Positions 8,676-17,705 of a DNA stretch of 64,000 nucleotides are shown in pieces. The notes under the pieces were generated by a model. The model searched no databases, had not been told where the DNA came from, and saw only the letters and a list, made by a program, of their open reading frames with translations. Source of the stretch: JAFGRR01 sp964563855 (GTDB taxonomy: Bacteria; Planctomycetota; Phycisphaerae; UBA1845; Fen-1342); the NCBI GenBank assembly GCA_964563855.1, contig CAZLYU010000013.1, positions 6,621 to 70,620 of the forward strand, in the 5' to 3' direction. The translations under genes and the position numbers were made by a program. Within the stretch, counting starts at the first letter, position 1. Each line of letters starts with the position of its first letter.

Positions 8676-9728
8676 GTGTTCCTCCGCCGACTGATCGGAC
8701 TCTTCAGCGTAGACATGGGCATCGACCTCGGCACGTGCAACACGCTCGTGGCGGTGCGCGGCGAAGGCATCGTTCTGAACGAGCCGTCGGTGGTTGCGGT
8801 GCGCAAAGGCACCAACCAGGTGCTCGACAACGGCAACGCCGTCGGCATTGTCGCCAAAGAGATGCTGGGGCGCACGCCCGGCAGCATCACCGCGATTCGA
8901 CCGCTCAAAGACGGCGTCATTGCCGACTTCGACATTACCGAAGCGATGCTTGGCTACTTCATTCGCAAGGTGCACGGCAATCGCGGGCTCGCGCATCCGC
9001 GCGTGGTCATTGCGGTGCCGTACGGCATTACGGCGGTCGAGAAGCGCGCGGTCTACAACTCGGCCGAGCGGGCCGGCGCGCGGCGCGTGTTCCTCGTGGA
9101 AGAGCCGAAGGCCGCCGGCATCGGCGCGGGCCTGCCGATAACCGAGCCCACCGCATCCATGATCGTCGATATCGGCGGCGGCACGACCGAGGTCGCGATC
9201 ATGAGCCTCGCCGACATCGCGATTTGCAACTCGCTGCGTATCGCCGGCGACAACATGGACGAAGCGATCATCAACTACATGAAGCGCACCTACAACCTGA
9301 TGATCGGTCCGCAAACGGCGGAGCGCATCAAGATCGAGGTGGGCTCGGCGGCGCCGCAAGACCAGGAAAGCTCGATGGAGGTCAAGGGTCGCGACATGAT
9401 CAGCGGCCTGCCGCGCCGCGCCGTGATCGGCGCCGAGGAAGTCCGCGAAGCGCTCAAGGAGCCGGTCGGCGCGATCGTCGATGAGGTGCTCCGGACGCTC
9501 GAACAGGTCGAGCCCGAACTCGCGGCCGACCTGGTCGACAACGGCATCCACCTTTCCGGCGGCGGCGCGCTCCTGCGCGGGCTTGGTCAGGTGCTGCAAA
9601 AGGCGTCCGGATTGCCGGTGTCGGTGGTTGACGATCCGCTCACGTGCGTGGCCCGCGGCACGGCGGCGTACCTCGAAAACCTCGAGGAGTGGCACGACAC
9701 GATCGACTCGGACGAAGACGAATACTAG
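8676..9728 (+). CDS. mreB: Rod-shape actin homologue MreB
   Basis: A 350-residue bacterial actin that polymerises under the membrane and guides cell-wall synthesis. It shows the phosphate-1 loop GIDLGTCNTLV, the segment ITAIRPLKDGVIADFD, VEEPKAAGIGAGLPI, phosphate-2 DIGGGTTEVA and the adenosine motif SGGGALLRG. GTG at 8676 gives the typical MreB start MFLRRLIGLFSVDMGIDLG and has GGAGA five bases upstream; an upstream GTG at 8649 is possible but less likely. The acidic C-terminus (DSDEDEY) is unusual. mreC, mreD and rodA are not next to it, so the mre cluster is split here. Confidence 0.95.
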   Translation: MFLRRLIGLFSVDMGIDLGTCNTLVAVRGEGIVLNEPSVVAVRKGTNQVLDNGNAVGIVAKEMLGRTPGSITAIRPLKDGVIADFDITEAMLGYFIRKVHGNRGLAHPRVVIAVPYGITAVEKRAVYNSAERAGARRVFLVEEPKAAGIGAGLPITEPTASMIVDIGGGTTEVAIMSLADIAICNSLRIAGDNMDEAIINYMKRTYNLMIGPQTAERIKIEVGSAAPQDQESSMEVKGRDMISGLPRRAVIGAEEVREALKEPVGAIVDEVLRTLEQVEPELAADLVDNGIHLSGGGALLRGLGQVLQKASGLPVSVVDDPLTCVARGTAAYLENLEEWHDTIDSDEDEY

Positions 9729-9768
9729 GCGGGATCAGCGGGGCGACGTCGCCTGAAGCGACCTCGCG

Positions 9769-10770
9769 TCACCTGTTCACGGTCGCGAGTTCCGCCGTTG
9801 CATCAGCGTGCGGCAAGCCGTCGAGCGCCCAATGCAGTTCCGCGCGATGCCGGGGGGCCATCACCGTGTCGCGAAACACCGGCTGCGTGCCGATCAGCGT
9901 GATCGCCTTCAAGGTGTACCACAGCTTCAGACGCTTACGCGTGTACGCACGGTCTTCGAAGTAGCGGCTGCCGCGGCCACGGATGACTTTTCCGATCGCC
10001 TCATACGCCCGGCTCGAGGTCATGATCGCCCAGCGGGCGCCGTACGGCAGATAGCACATGCCGTGATCCGCGCTGCGGTAATAGTTGTGCGACAAATCGA
10101 GCAAGCGGTGCACCGCGGCCAGCACCGTGGGGCGGGCCGCGTCATCTCTGGTGTGAATCGCTTGCGCGACCGTTTCGGCCGGCGCCCAGGTCGCCGGGAG
10201 ATACACGCGATCGCGGGCCAGGTCTTCGACCACGTCGCGCGCGATGTTCGTCATTTGCATGGCGAGACCGAGGTCGATCGCGTACGCCAGCGCTTGCTTG
10301 TCGCGCACGTCGAGCACGCCGCACACCATCAGGCCGACGGTCGACGCCACGCGATAGCAATAGCGCAGCAGGTCGCGCTCGTCGGTCATGCGCACGGCAT
10401 CGATATCTGATGCGGCCCCGGCCACCAGTTCCTGTGCGATGCGGATGTCGACGTCATGCTTTCTCGCCAGATCGAGAAAGGCGGACACGGGCGGCAGCCG
10501 GCTCTCGCCGCGCGAGAGATCATCGCGAATGCGGCTGAGGGCGGCGTGCGTCGCGGGGATTGAACCTGTTTCGTCGGCGACGTCATCGACGAAGCGACAA
10601 AAGGCGTAGAGCACTTCGATGCCCGGCTGCACACGGCGGGGCAGCAGCCGCGACGCCCAGAAGAACGTCTTGGCGTGATGCGCCATGACCCGACGCGGCG
10701 TCCAGAGGCTGAAGTCGGCATCCAGCGTCAGCGGTTCGACGTCGACAAATTGTTGTTTAATGGACGCCAT
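9769..10770 (-). CDS. crtB: Phytoene (or squalene-type) synthase
   Basis: A trans-isoprenyl diphosphate synthase of 333 residues that joins two prenyl diphosphates head to head; with the cyclase nearby, two geranylgeranyl diphosphates to phytoene is most likely. The first Asp-rich motif is FVDDVADE (about 61-67) and the second NIARDVVEDLARDR (about 172-186), with the usual RVYLP after it. The ATG start has GGAG three bases upstream. It overlaps the end of crtI by 14 bases, indicating coupled translation in a crtI-crtB operon. The C30 alternative (diapophytoene) cannot be excluded from sequence alone. Confidence 0.92.
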   Translation of the reverse strand: MASIKQQFVDVEPLTLDADFSLWTPRRVMAHHAKTFFWASRLLPRRVQPGIEVLYAFCRFVDDVADETGSIPATHAALSRIRDDLSRGESRLPPVSAFLDLARKHDVDIRIAQELVAGAASDIDAVRMTDERDLLRYCYRVASTVGLMVCGVLDVRDKQALAYAIDLGLAMQMTNIARDVVEDLARDRVYLPATWAPAETVAQAIHTRDDAARPTVLAAVHRLLDLSHNYYRSADHGMCYLPYGARWAIMTSSRAYEAIGKVIRGRGSRYFEDRAYTRKRLKLWYTLKAITLIGTQPVFRDTVMAPRHRAELHWALDGLPHADATAELATVNR

Positions 10771-12259
10771 TGGCTCCGCTCAGCAGACGATCGACGACTT
10801 TCGCTGACGTCATCACGCCCGGCATTCCCGCTCCGGGGTGCGTGCCCGCGCCCACGAAGTAGAGCCCATTCACGTCTTCCGACTTGTTATGAAAACGGAA
10901 GTAGGCCGACTGCGTGAAGCACGGCTCGATCGAAAAGCCGGCCCCGTGCAGGGTGTTGAGGTCGTTCAGGAAGTAGTTCGGCGTCACGTAAAAGTCTTCG
11001 GTAATGTGCTGCGAGAGGTCGGGGCAGACCGTGTCTTCCAGATACTTCACGACCTGATCACGATAGCGCGGACCGACCTGCTCCCAGTCGGTGTCGCCCT
11101 GCAAGTTTGGCACGGGCGCCAACACGTAAAATGTCTCGCACCCTTCCGGCGCCATGGACGGGTCGGTGCGCGTGGGGGCGTGCAGATAGAGGCTGAAGTC
11201 TTGCGAAAGCTTTTTGCGTTCGAAGATGTCTTCGAGCAGCCCTTTGTAGCGCTCGCCGAGCAGAATCGTGTGATGCGCGAGGTCGGGGTAGGTGCGCGTC
11301 GCGCCGAAATAGAGCACGAACAGCCCCATCGAATACCGCAGACGTTCGATCTTGCGATCGGTCCACGTGCGGCGGTGCTGCGGCGCGATCAGGTGCTTGT
11401 AGACGAACGGCGCATCGGCGTTGCATACGACGATGTCGGCCGGCAGCGTCTCGCCGGACGTCAGGCGAACGCCGCTTACCTTGCGGCTTTGCACGTCGAT
11501 CTGTTCGACTTCGCTGCTGAGGCGCACGTCGACGCCGACTTCGCTCATGAGCTTGGCCAGGCCGCGCACGACTGCGCCGGTGCCGCCCATCGCGAAGTGC
11601 ACGCCCCACTTGCGCTCCAGATAGTGAATGAGTGAGTAGATGCAGGTCGTCGTGAACGGATTGCCGCCGACCAGCAGCGGATGAAAGCTGCATACGCGCC
11701 GGAGTTTGTCGTCTTTGATGTAGCGACTGACCATGCCGTAGACGCTCTTCCAGCACTGGAGCTTGAGCAGGTACGGGACGAGGCCGATCATCGCGAATGG
11801 ATTGTGAAAAGGCTGATCACCGAGCTTCACGTAGCCGATCTCGAACATCTGCTGCGTGTGCTTCAGCAGTTCGTGGTAGCCGGGCACGTCGTTCGGCTCG
11901 AACTTGCGGATCTGCGCTTCCATGTCTTCGAGCGTTCCGCCGTAGTCGAAGACATCGCCGTCGTCGAAGCGGATGCGATACCACGGCTCGACCGGGACGA
12001 TGTTGACGTAGTCTTCCGTCTTGCGGTCGAAGAGCGCGAACAATTCGTCGATCAAAAACGGCGCGGTAATGATCGTTGGGCCCGCGTCGTAAATGAAACC
12101 ATTGCGCTCGAACACCCGCGCCCGGCCGCCGAGCGTGTCGAGCTTCTCGACAAGGGTGACGTCGTACCCGCGAGCGCGAACGCGCAGCGCGGCGGCGATT
12201 CCACCAAAACCGCTGCCAATAACCACCGCCTTACGGCTCATGCGATCTTTCTGTTCCAC
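10757..12259 (-). CDS. crtI: Phytoene desaturase-type FAD oxidoreductase
   Basis: A 500-residue CrtI-family flavoprotein that introduces double bases into phytoene. The N-terminus carries the FAD dinucleotide-binding motif VIGSGFGGIAAALR followed by LVEKLDTLGGRA. The middle shows YSMGLFVLYFG and the C-terminal FAD motif GLYFVGAGTHPGAGMPG is typical of carotenoid desaturases. The start is either GTG 12259 (GGAG four bases upstream) or ATG 12241, six codons later. It is the upstream gene of the crtI-crtB pair. Number of desaturation steps is not readable from the sequence. Confidence 0.92.
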   Translation of the reverse strand: MEQKDRMSRKAVVIGSGFGGIAAALRVRARGYDVTLVEKLDTLGGRARVFERNGFIYDAGPTIITAPFLIDELFALFDRKTEDYVNIVPVEPWYRIRFDDGDVFDYGGTLEDMEAQIRKFEPNDVPGYHELLKHTQQMFEIGYVKLGDQPFHNPFAMIGLVPYLLKLQCWKSVYGMVSRYIKDDKLRRVCSFHPLLVGGNPFTTTCIYSLIHYLERKWGVHFAMGGTGAVVRGLAKLMSEVGVDVRLSSEVEQIDVQSRKVSGVRLTSGETLPADIVVCNADAPFVYKHLIAPQHRRTWTDRKIERLRYSMGLFVLYFGATRTYPDLAHHTILLGERYKGLLEDIFERKKLSQDFSLYLHAPTRTDPSMAPEGCETFYVLAPVPNLQGDTDWEQVGPRYRDQVVKYLEDTVCPDLSQHITEDFYVTPNYFLNDLNTLHGAGFSIEPCFTQSAYFRFHNKSEDVNGLYFVGAGTHPGAGMPGVMTSAKVVDRLLSGANGVH

Positions 12260-12385
12260 GGAGCTCCACGCTGGCGCGCGCGCTGGGGCGCGCCGGTTTG
12301 CGTCTGTAGCCGCCCGAAGGCGATCGTTCGACTCGCTCGATCATTATAGAAATGCGCGCGGACGCCAGCCACACGCCGGCGCACG

Positions 12386-12414
12386 CTGACCATTTTCAGC
12401 GCCGCTGCTATGAT
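12386..12414 (+). promoter_or_regulatory. Candidate sigma-70 promoter for the CrtO-like gene
   Basis: CTGACC, a 17-base spacer and TATGAT lie about 40 bases ahead of the ATG at 12457, in the divergent region between crtI and the CrtO-like gene. Four of six and five of six positions match consensus. Confidence 0.5.
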
Positions 12415-12456
12415 TCTACAGCCATCGCCTTACACGAGCGGAGCTGCGGAGCCTAC

Positions 12457-14037
12457 ATGAGTGATTGGGATGTCGCCGTCATCGGCGCAGGTCACAATGC
12501 GCTGGTTTGCGCCGGTTATCTCGCCCAGGCCGGAGCCCGGGTCATCGTGCTCGAACGTCGACCAGTCGTCGGCGGCGCGGTGGTGACTGAAGAGATCATC
12601 CCGGGGTTCAAGTTCGATCTCGGTGGGTCGGCCCACATTCTGATTCACCACACGCCCATCGTCCGCGACTTGGAGCTAGCGAACTACGGCCTCGAATACA
12701 TCGATGTCGACCCGCTGTTCTTCGCCCCGTTTCCCGACGGATCGAGCATCACCATCTGGAAGGACCTGGAGCGCACCTGTGAGAGCATCGCGGCCGTTAG
12801 TCGGCGCGACGCTGACGCGTATCGCGACTTCGTCAACGAGTGGCGGCCCATCGCGGCGGGGATGGTCAAAAGTTTCTTGCACGCGCCCACCGGCTGGAAC
12901 CTGTTGCGCCACATGGTGCTGGGCAGCGGCGTTGGCAAAGCGTGGCCCGAACGCTTGACGACCATTTTCCGCAGCTACGGCCAGGCGATTCGCGAGATGT
13001 TCGAAACGCCGCACGTGCAGGCCATCATCGGGTGGATGGCGGCGCAGTCGGGACCGCCGCCGACCGAGCCGTTCTCGGCGCCGTTTGCGCTGTGGCACCC
13101 GATGTATCACGAGACCGGGGTGAAGCGCCCGCGCGGCGGGTCGGGCATGCTTACGCAGGCGCTGGCCAAGATGATCATGGCGCATGACGGTGAGGTGCGC
13201 ACGGATGCGCCTGTTGCGCGCGTCATGGTCGAGCGCGGCCGCGCGTCCGGCGTCGAACTCGCGAGCGGCGAGCAGATCCGCGCGCGGCGCGTGGTCAGCG
13301 GCGCGCACATCCAAACGCTCTACAAGATGCTGCCCGACGACGCACTGCCGAAGCGCGCGTCGCAACTCATTCAGCGCAGCCGCGTCGGCAACGGCTTTGG
13401 CATGATCCTGCGGTGCGCGATGCGCGAGCTGCCGAACTATACCGCGGCGCCGTCGCCGACCGATGGCGCCCCCGGGCCGCAGCATCACGCCTTGCAGTTC
13501 ATTTGCCCGAGCCTGGAGTACCTCGACTGCGCGTACGCCGACTATCTCGCCGGCAAGCCGTCGTCGCAGCCGGGGTTGATCGCGATGACGTTCTCGGCGG
13601 TTGACGATTCGCTGGCGCCGCCGGGCAAGCACACGATGTTTCTGTGGGGGCAGTATTACCCGTACGAGCTCGCGTCAGGCGAGAACTGGGACGACATCGC
13701 GGACCGTGAGGCGGATCACATGTTGGAGACGCTGGCTGCGTACGCGCCCAATGCGCCTGGCGCCGTCGAGGGTCGGCTGGTTGAGACGCCGCTCTATCTC
13801 GAGCGCGAGCTCGGGCTGCTGCGCGGCAACGTGATGCACCTGGAGATGTCGCTCGACCAGATGTTCCTGATGCGTCCGGCGCTCACGCTGAGCAACTATC
13901 GCACGCCAATTCGCGGCCTGTATCTGACCGGCGCGAGCACACACCCTGGCGGCGGGATCATGGGCGCTGCGGGGCGCAATGCGGCGCGGGCGGTGCTTCG
14001 CGACGCGCGCGGCGCATATGGCCGCCGAGCTTCATAG
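12457..14037 (+). CDS. CrtO-like carotenoid oxidoreductase (ketolase/desaturase family)
   Basis: A 526-residue FAD-dependent oxidoreductase of the CrtI/CrtO/PYROXD2 superfamily. The start reads DVAVIGAGHNALVCAGYLA then LERRPVVGGA, and the sequence NYGLEYIDVDPLFFAPF resembles CrtO-type beta-carotene ketolases more than classical CrtI. The C-terminal FAD motif LYLTGASTHPGGGIMG is intact. The start is set at ATG 12457, with GGAG six bases upstream. It is transcribed away from crtI-crtB and 10 bases ahead of the lycopene cyclase, so both probably act on the same pathway. Ketolase is a guess from resemblance; a second desaturase is the main alternative. Confidence 0.8.
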   Translation: MSDWDVAVIGAGHNALVCAGYLAQAGARVIVLERRPVVGGAVVTEEIIPGFKFDLGGSAHILIHHTPIVRDLELANYGLEYIDVDPLFFAPFPDGSSITIWKDLERTCESIAAVSRRDADAYRDFVNEWRPIAAGMVKSFLHAPTGWNLLRHMVLGSGVGKAWPERLTTIFRSYGQAIREMFETPHVQAIIGWMAAQSGPPPTEPFSAPFALWHPMYHETGVKRPRGGSGMLTQALAKMIMAHDGEVRTDAPVARVMVERGRASGVELASGEQIRARRVVSGAHIQTLYKMLPDDALPKRASQLIQRSRVGNGFGMILRCAMRELPNYTAAPSPTDGAPGPQHHALQFICPSLEYLDCAYADYLAGKPSSQPGLIAMTFSAVDDSLAPPGKHTMFLWGQYYPYELASGENWDDIADREADHMLETLAAYAPNAPGAVEGRLVETPLYLERELGLLRGNVMHLEMSLDQMFLMRPALTLSNYRTPIRGLYLTGASTHPGGGIMGAAGRNAARAVLRDARGAYGRRAS

Positions 14038-14047
14038 AGTTCTTCCG

Positions 14048-14881
14048 ATGACCTACTTTGGTTTTTTGGCGATGTTCGTCGTGCTGCCGGCAGTGCTGCT
14101 CGCCGTGTGGCACGCCGTCGTGCACCGCCCCCCACATGTCACGTTGCGCGGGCGTCACCCGCTACGGGTGATCGGTGCGCTGGTCGTGATCGCGTTTGTC
14201 TACACGACGCCGTGGGATAACTACCTGGTGGCGACGCGCGTGTGGTGGTACGACGAGTCGCTGGTGCTCAAGGATTGGGTAATCGGGTGGGTGCCGCTCG
14301 AAGAGTACTGCTTCTTCATTCTGCAAACCGTCTTCTCGGGGCTGCTGACGTGGCTGTTGGCGCAGTGGCTTCCGACGAGCCCCCTGCAGCCGACGAAGCG
14401 GAGCGGGTTCAATAACGCCATCACGCTCGTTGTCGCCGTGTTCTGGGCGCTGTGCTTCGTGCCGCTGATCGTGGGCTATCGGCCGGCGACGTATCTGTGT
14501 TTGATTCTGACGTGGGCATTGCCGCCGGTCATGCTGCAACTCTGGTTCGGCGCCGACACGCTGTGGCGCTGTCGCTGGCTGGTGCTGACGTCGATCGGGA
14601 CGGCGACGGGCTGGCTCGCGTTCGCGGACGCGCTGGCGATTAGCAGCGGCACGTGGACCATCGATCCGGAGCAGTCGTTTCACCAGGTGCTCATCGGTGG
14701 GGTGCTGCCGCTGGAAGAGTTCATCTTCTTCTTCATGACCAACGTGCTGGTGGTGTTTGGACTCGTGCTGGGCATTGCGAGCGAAAGTCCGTCGCGCGTG
14801 CCGGCAGCCTGGCTGCCGAAGGTGAGCCGCATTCTGGGGCCGACGCCGAAGTACGCGTCTACTGCGTCACCGGCGGGATGA
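14048..14881 (+). CDS. Lycopene cyclase, fused CrtYc-CrtYd type
   Basis: A 277-residue integral membrane protein with two tandem lycopene cyclase domains of the CrtYcd type, as in archaea, some Bacteroidetes and the fungal CarRA N-terminus. The first domain carries TTPWDNY and IGWVPLEEYCFF (about residues 40-95); the second carries GGVLPLEEFIFFFMTN (about 215-235). About seven membrane helices are visible. It converts lycopene ends to ionone rings, so beta-carotene or gamma-carotene is a likely product. It begins 10 bases after the CrtO-like gene and overlaps the convergent membrane protein gene by 23 bases. Confidence 0.88.
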   Translation: MTYFGFLAMFVVLPAVLLAVWHAVVHRPPHVTLRGRHPLRVIGALVVIAFVYTTPWDNYLVATRVWWYDESLVLKDWVIGWVPLEEYCFFILQTVFSGLLTWLLAQWLPTSPLQPTKRSGFNNAITLVVAVFWALCFVPLIVGYRPATYLCLILTWALPPVMLQLWFGADTLWRCRWLVLTSIGTATGWLAFADALAISSGTWTIDPEQSFHQVLIGGVLPLEEFIFFFMTNVLVVFGLVLGIASESPSRVPAAWLPKVSRILGPTPKYASTASPAG

Positions 14882-16742
14882 CGACGGTTTCGCCGATCGC
14901 GGGCGGGCGCCAGCTTTCGAAGCGCCAGTTGCGGGCCACGATCCACGCCCATCGGTCGCTGTCGAGCGGGTCGTCGAAGACGTAGAGCACCTCGTGCGGG
15001 CGTCCGTCGGCGGTCGTCTGCAGTAGCCATACTTCGAATGCAGGTGTGATCGCGACGCGCTTTCCCCGGTCTTCCGCGGTCGTATCGGGGCGTGAGACGG
15101 GCGCCCGGCGTGGATCGCGGAAGAGCAGCGCCAAGCGCTGGGCGCCGTAGAGCGGGTCGAAGTTCTGGTCGAGTTGCGGCTGCACTGCGGGGTCTGAGCC
15201 GGCCGTCGGATAGAAGCCGCGGGCCGGCCGCACGCGGAGCGACCAGCGGTCCGTGCGCGTCACCGTCACCGGCTGTGTGCCGTCGGCCAGCGCCCACATG
15301 CGCGACCAAGCTGGCGCACCCTGTGCGTCGCGATATGACGGCACGAGCAAATGGTGGAACGTGTTGGGGGCGTTGACGAAGACCAGTTCCTGCTCGGCAT
15401 TGGCGGGCGCTGGAAGGAAGTCGTACATGCGCAGTTCATTGCGCGGGATGGTCGGGCTCCAAGCGCGAACCGGCAGCAGCAGCGGCGCTGACACGACATG
15501 CACGAGCACCAATACACCGACGCCGAACCGTCGCGTCCACTTCAGCCAGTTCGCTGATGGAATGCTGGTCATGACGTGTTCGAAGTAGCACGCGAGCAGG
15601 CCCAGCGCGCCGAATCCGGGCATGATGAGCAGCCGATCGTTCGGGAGCGTGGCGCACGCGAGGGCGGTGGAGAGCAGCATGCCGAGGGCGAAGAAGCGCG
15701 CGACGCGACTCTGCAGCAGCAGCGGCCGCATCATCACGGCGAGCAGCAGCAACACGGCGACGCCGGCCGCCGTCATGTAGCGTGGCACGTGGTCGGCCGC
15801 GAGGTAGTAGAAGTCAGCGGGGGGCGTGAGCCATTGCCCGAGCATGAGAATGGGACCGCGTTCGAACACGGCGGCGAGATAGCGGATGGGCTCTGACCCG
15901 GGATCGATGTAGAGACCGCTATACGCCGCGCCATAGCCGCCGAGCTTGTACGTCAGCCACCAGGCGGCGGTCACGAGCAGGGCGGGCGCGAGGGCTGCAG
16001 CGCGGCGCCAGACATTCCCGTGCTCGAGCGTCAACGTGAAGGCGATCATGTACATGGTGGCGGCGATGCCGGTCTCTCCGCCGAGGAACGCGAGCATCAA
16101 GAGCAGCGGCGCGGCGACGCCCGTCGCGCGCGATGGACCGTCGCTGCGGCGCCATTTTGCATGCATGAGCAATGCGGCGACGCCGAAGGTGCTGGCGATG
16201 AGCGCGTTGCGATTCGCGATCCAGGCGGCGACGAAACCGTGGGCGTCTTCGATCGCGAAGAGGAGGGTGGCGACGCCGGCGGTCCAGGTGGGGCCGATGA
16301 GCCTGCGGTACGCTGCGCCCGCCAGCACGACGAGGGCGGCGAGCCACAGCAAGCTGTGCAGGTGCATGAGGAAGGGGCTCTGGTGGGTGCGCCAGTCGAA
16401 TGCGTGAGTGAGTGAGGCCAGCGGTCGCCAGAAGGCGAGCTTGAGTCGCAGGTCGGTCCACCACGGCGCGGCCCCGCTGTCGATCCAACGTTGGGTGATC
16501 TGCGGATCGCCACGCAGCGGGGCGAATACTTCGGTGACGGGCTGTGGATCGTTTGGGTCGAAGCCGCCGTTGAGGAAGAATCCGCGGTGGGCGAAGTCGT
16601 CGCCGACCAATCCGAGCGGCAGCGCGGGGGAGCAGAGCAGGAGCGTGAGGAGTGCGGCGGCGAGCGGCAGGCGCGGATGCGTGAGCCACGGTCTGGCCCG
16701 CATCGGTGCGCGACACCACCAATCCGCGAGTCGGTTGATCAT
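14859..16742 (-). CDS. Multi-pass membrane protein, probable GT-C glycosyltransferase
   Basis: A 627-residue membrane protein with about ten helices. After the first helix comes GLVGDDFAHRGFF, an acidic pair in the first outer loop typical of GT-C fold transferases. The block FWRPLASLTHAFDWRT, followed by HLHSLLWLAALVVLAG, resembles the PMT/TMTC-like proteins common in Planctomycetes. The last 170 residues form a soluble domain outside the membrane. Such enzymes use lipid-linked sugars as donors; the acceptor here is unknown. Its start overlaps the stop of the upstream acyltransferase (ATGA), so the two are translationally coupled. Function is inferred from topology and short motifs. Confidence 0.6.
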   Translation of the reverse strand: MINRLADWWCRAPMRARPWLTHPRLPLAAALLTLLLCSPALPLGLVGDDFAHRGFFLNGGFDPNDPQPVTEVFAPLRGDPQITQRWIDSGAAPWWTDLRLKLAFWRPLASLTHAFDWRTHQSPFLMHLHSLLWLAALVVLAGAAYRRLIGPTWTAGVATLLFAIEDAHGFVAAWIANRNALIASTFGVAALLMHAKWRRSDGPSRATGVAAPLLLMLAFLGGETGIAATMYMIAFTLTLEHGNVWRRAAALAPALLVTAAWWLTYKLGGYGAAYSGLYIDPGSEPIRYLAAVFERGPILMLGQWLTPPADFYYLAADHVPRYMTAAGVAVLLLLAVMMRPLLLQSRVARFFALGMLLSTALACATLPNDRLLIMPGFGALGLLACYFEHVMTSIPSANWLKWTRRFGVGVLVLVHVVSAPLLLPVRAWSPTIPRNELRMYDFLPAPANAEQELVFVNAPNTFHHLLVPSYRDAQGAPAWSRMWALADGTQPVTVTRTDRWSLRVRPARGFYPTAGSDPAVQPQLDQNFDPLYGAQRLALLFRDPRRAPVSRPDTTAEDRGKRVAITPAFEVWLLQTTADGRPHEVLYVFDDPLDSDRWAWIVARNWRFESWRPPAIGETVVIPPVTQ

Positions 16743-17545
16743 GCGGCGGTGGAGCCCGTGTCGGCCGGCGGTTCAGTGAGATTGGGCAGGTCGCGAATCT
16801 TGCGCGCCGGGGCGCCGGCCCAGAACTCGTTGGGTCCGATCTGGGTGTTGGGCATGACGAGCGCACTGGCGCCGATCATCGCGCCGCGACCGACGCGTAC
16901 GCCGCCCATCACGATCACACCGCCGCCGATCAGCGCTTCGTCTTCGATCACGACTGGACGAAACTCGACGGCGTCGCGGTCCTGCCAATGTCCGCTGACG
17001 ATGGTGTTGAGTCCGATGACGACATTGCGGCCGATGGTGACGAGGTGCGGGTCGAGAATCCACGCTTCGGTGAATTGCACGGAGCGCGACCGCGGACCGA
17101 AGAGCGGGCCGAACAGCCAGACCAGCGGCGGGAGATTCGCGAGATGGAAGACGAGCATCGCGGGAAAGGGGGCGTCGAGCCGGGCGCGGGTCAACACGCC
17201 GATCAATCCCGAGAACAAGACCTGCACGCTGGGGCGCCGGCCGCGCGTCGGGTAGCGACCCTCGCGGGGTGTGGGCACGAGCAGCCGCAACACAATGAGC
17301 GCGACGAGATAGGCGACATTGAACGCCAGAATCCAGTGGACAGCGACGCGCGCCCAGTGCCAAACGGTGGCGAGGTCGGCGCGGATCGGATGGTGTGCGG
17401 GCCACCAGTTGATGGCGTTGAGCAGCCAGGTGGCGGCGAAGAACGCGAGGCCCCAGAGTGCGACGCGGACGTAAGCGTCGAGGGCGAGCAAACCCCACAT
17501 CGGATAGCGGAGATCGGGGTTTGATTGGCGTTTGTCGGTCGTCAT
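16739..17545 (-). CDS. Membrane-linked left-handed beta-helix acyltransferase
   Basis: A 268-residue protein with two or three N-terminal membrane helices (about 20-90) and a C-terminal hexapeptide-repeat domain. The repeats are visible in IGRNVVIGLNTIVSG, IEDEALIGGGVIVMGG and VRVGRGAMIGASALVMPN, ending WAGAPARKI, a common closing motif in this fold. These enzymes usually transfer acyl groups to sugars or lipids. The ATG at 17545 is taken as the start although no clear ribosome binding site precedes it. The stop overlaps the next gene's start by four bases. With the carotenoid genes nearby, a role in modifying a lipid or carotenoid glycoside is possible but unproven. Confidence 0.7.
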   Translation of the reverse strand: MTTDKRQSNPDLRYPMWGLLALDAYVRVALWGLAFFAATWLLNAINWWPAHHPIRADLATVWHWARVAVHWILAFNVAYLVALIVLRLLVPTPREGRYPTRGRRPSVQVLFSGLIGVLTRARLDAPFPAMLVFHLANLPPLVWLFGPLFGPRSRSVQFTEAWILDPHLVTIGRNVVIGLNTIVSGHWQDRDAVEFRPVVIEDEALIGGGVIVMGGVRVGRGAMIGASALVMPNTQIGPNEFWAGAPARKIRDLPNLTEPPADTGSTAA

Positions 17546-17705
17546 GCGTGCGGGCAGCGTAGCGAACGCGACGCCGCTCGTCTGCCATGTCGCAAAGCAG
17601 CGGAGAAAATCGACGATCTTTGGGGCGCAGCGATGTGAACGGGAAGTCGGAAGTGTTACTCTGTGCGGGATGTGGCGACCTGCACCCGCGACCCGAACTT
17701 GACGT

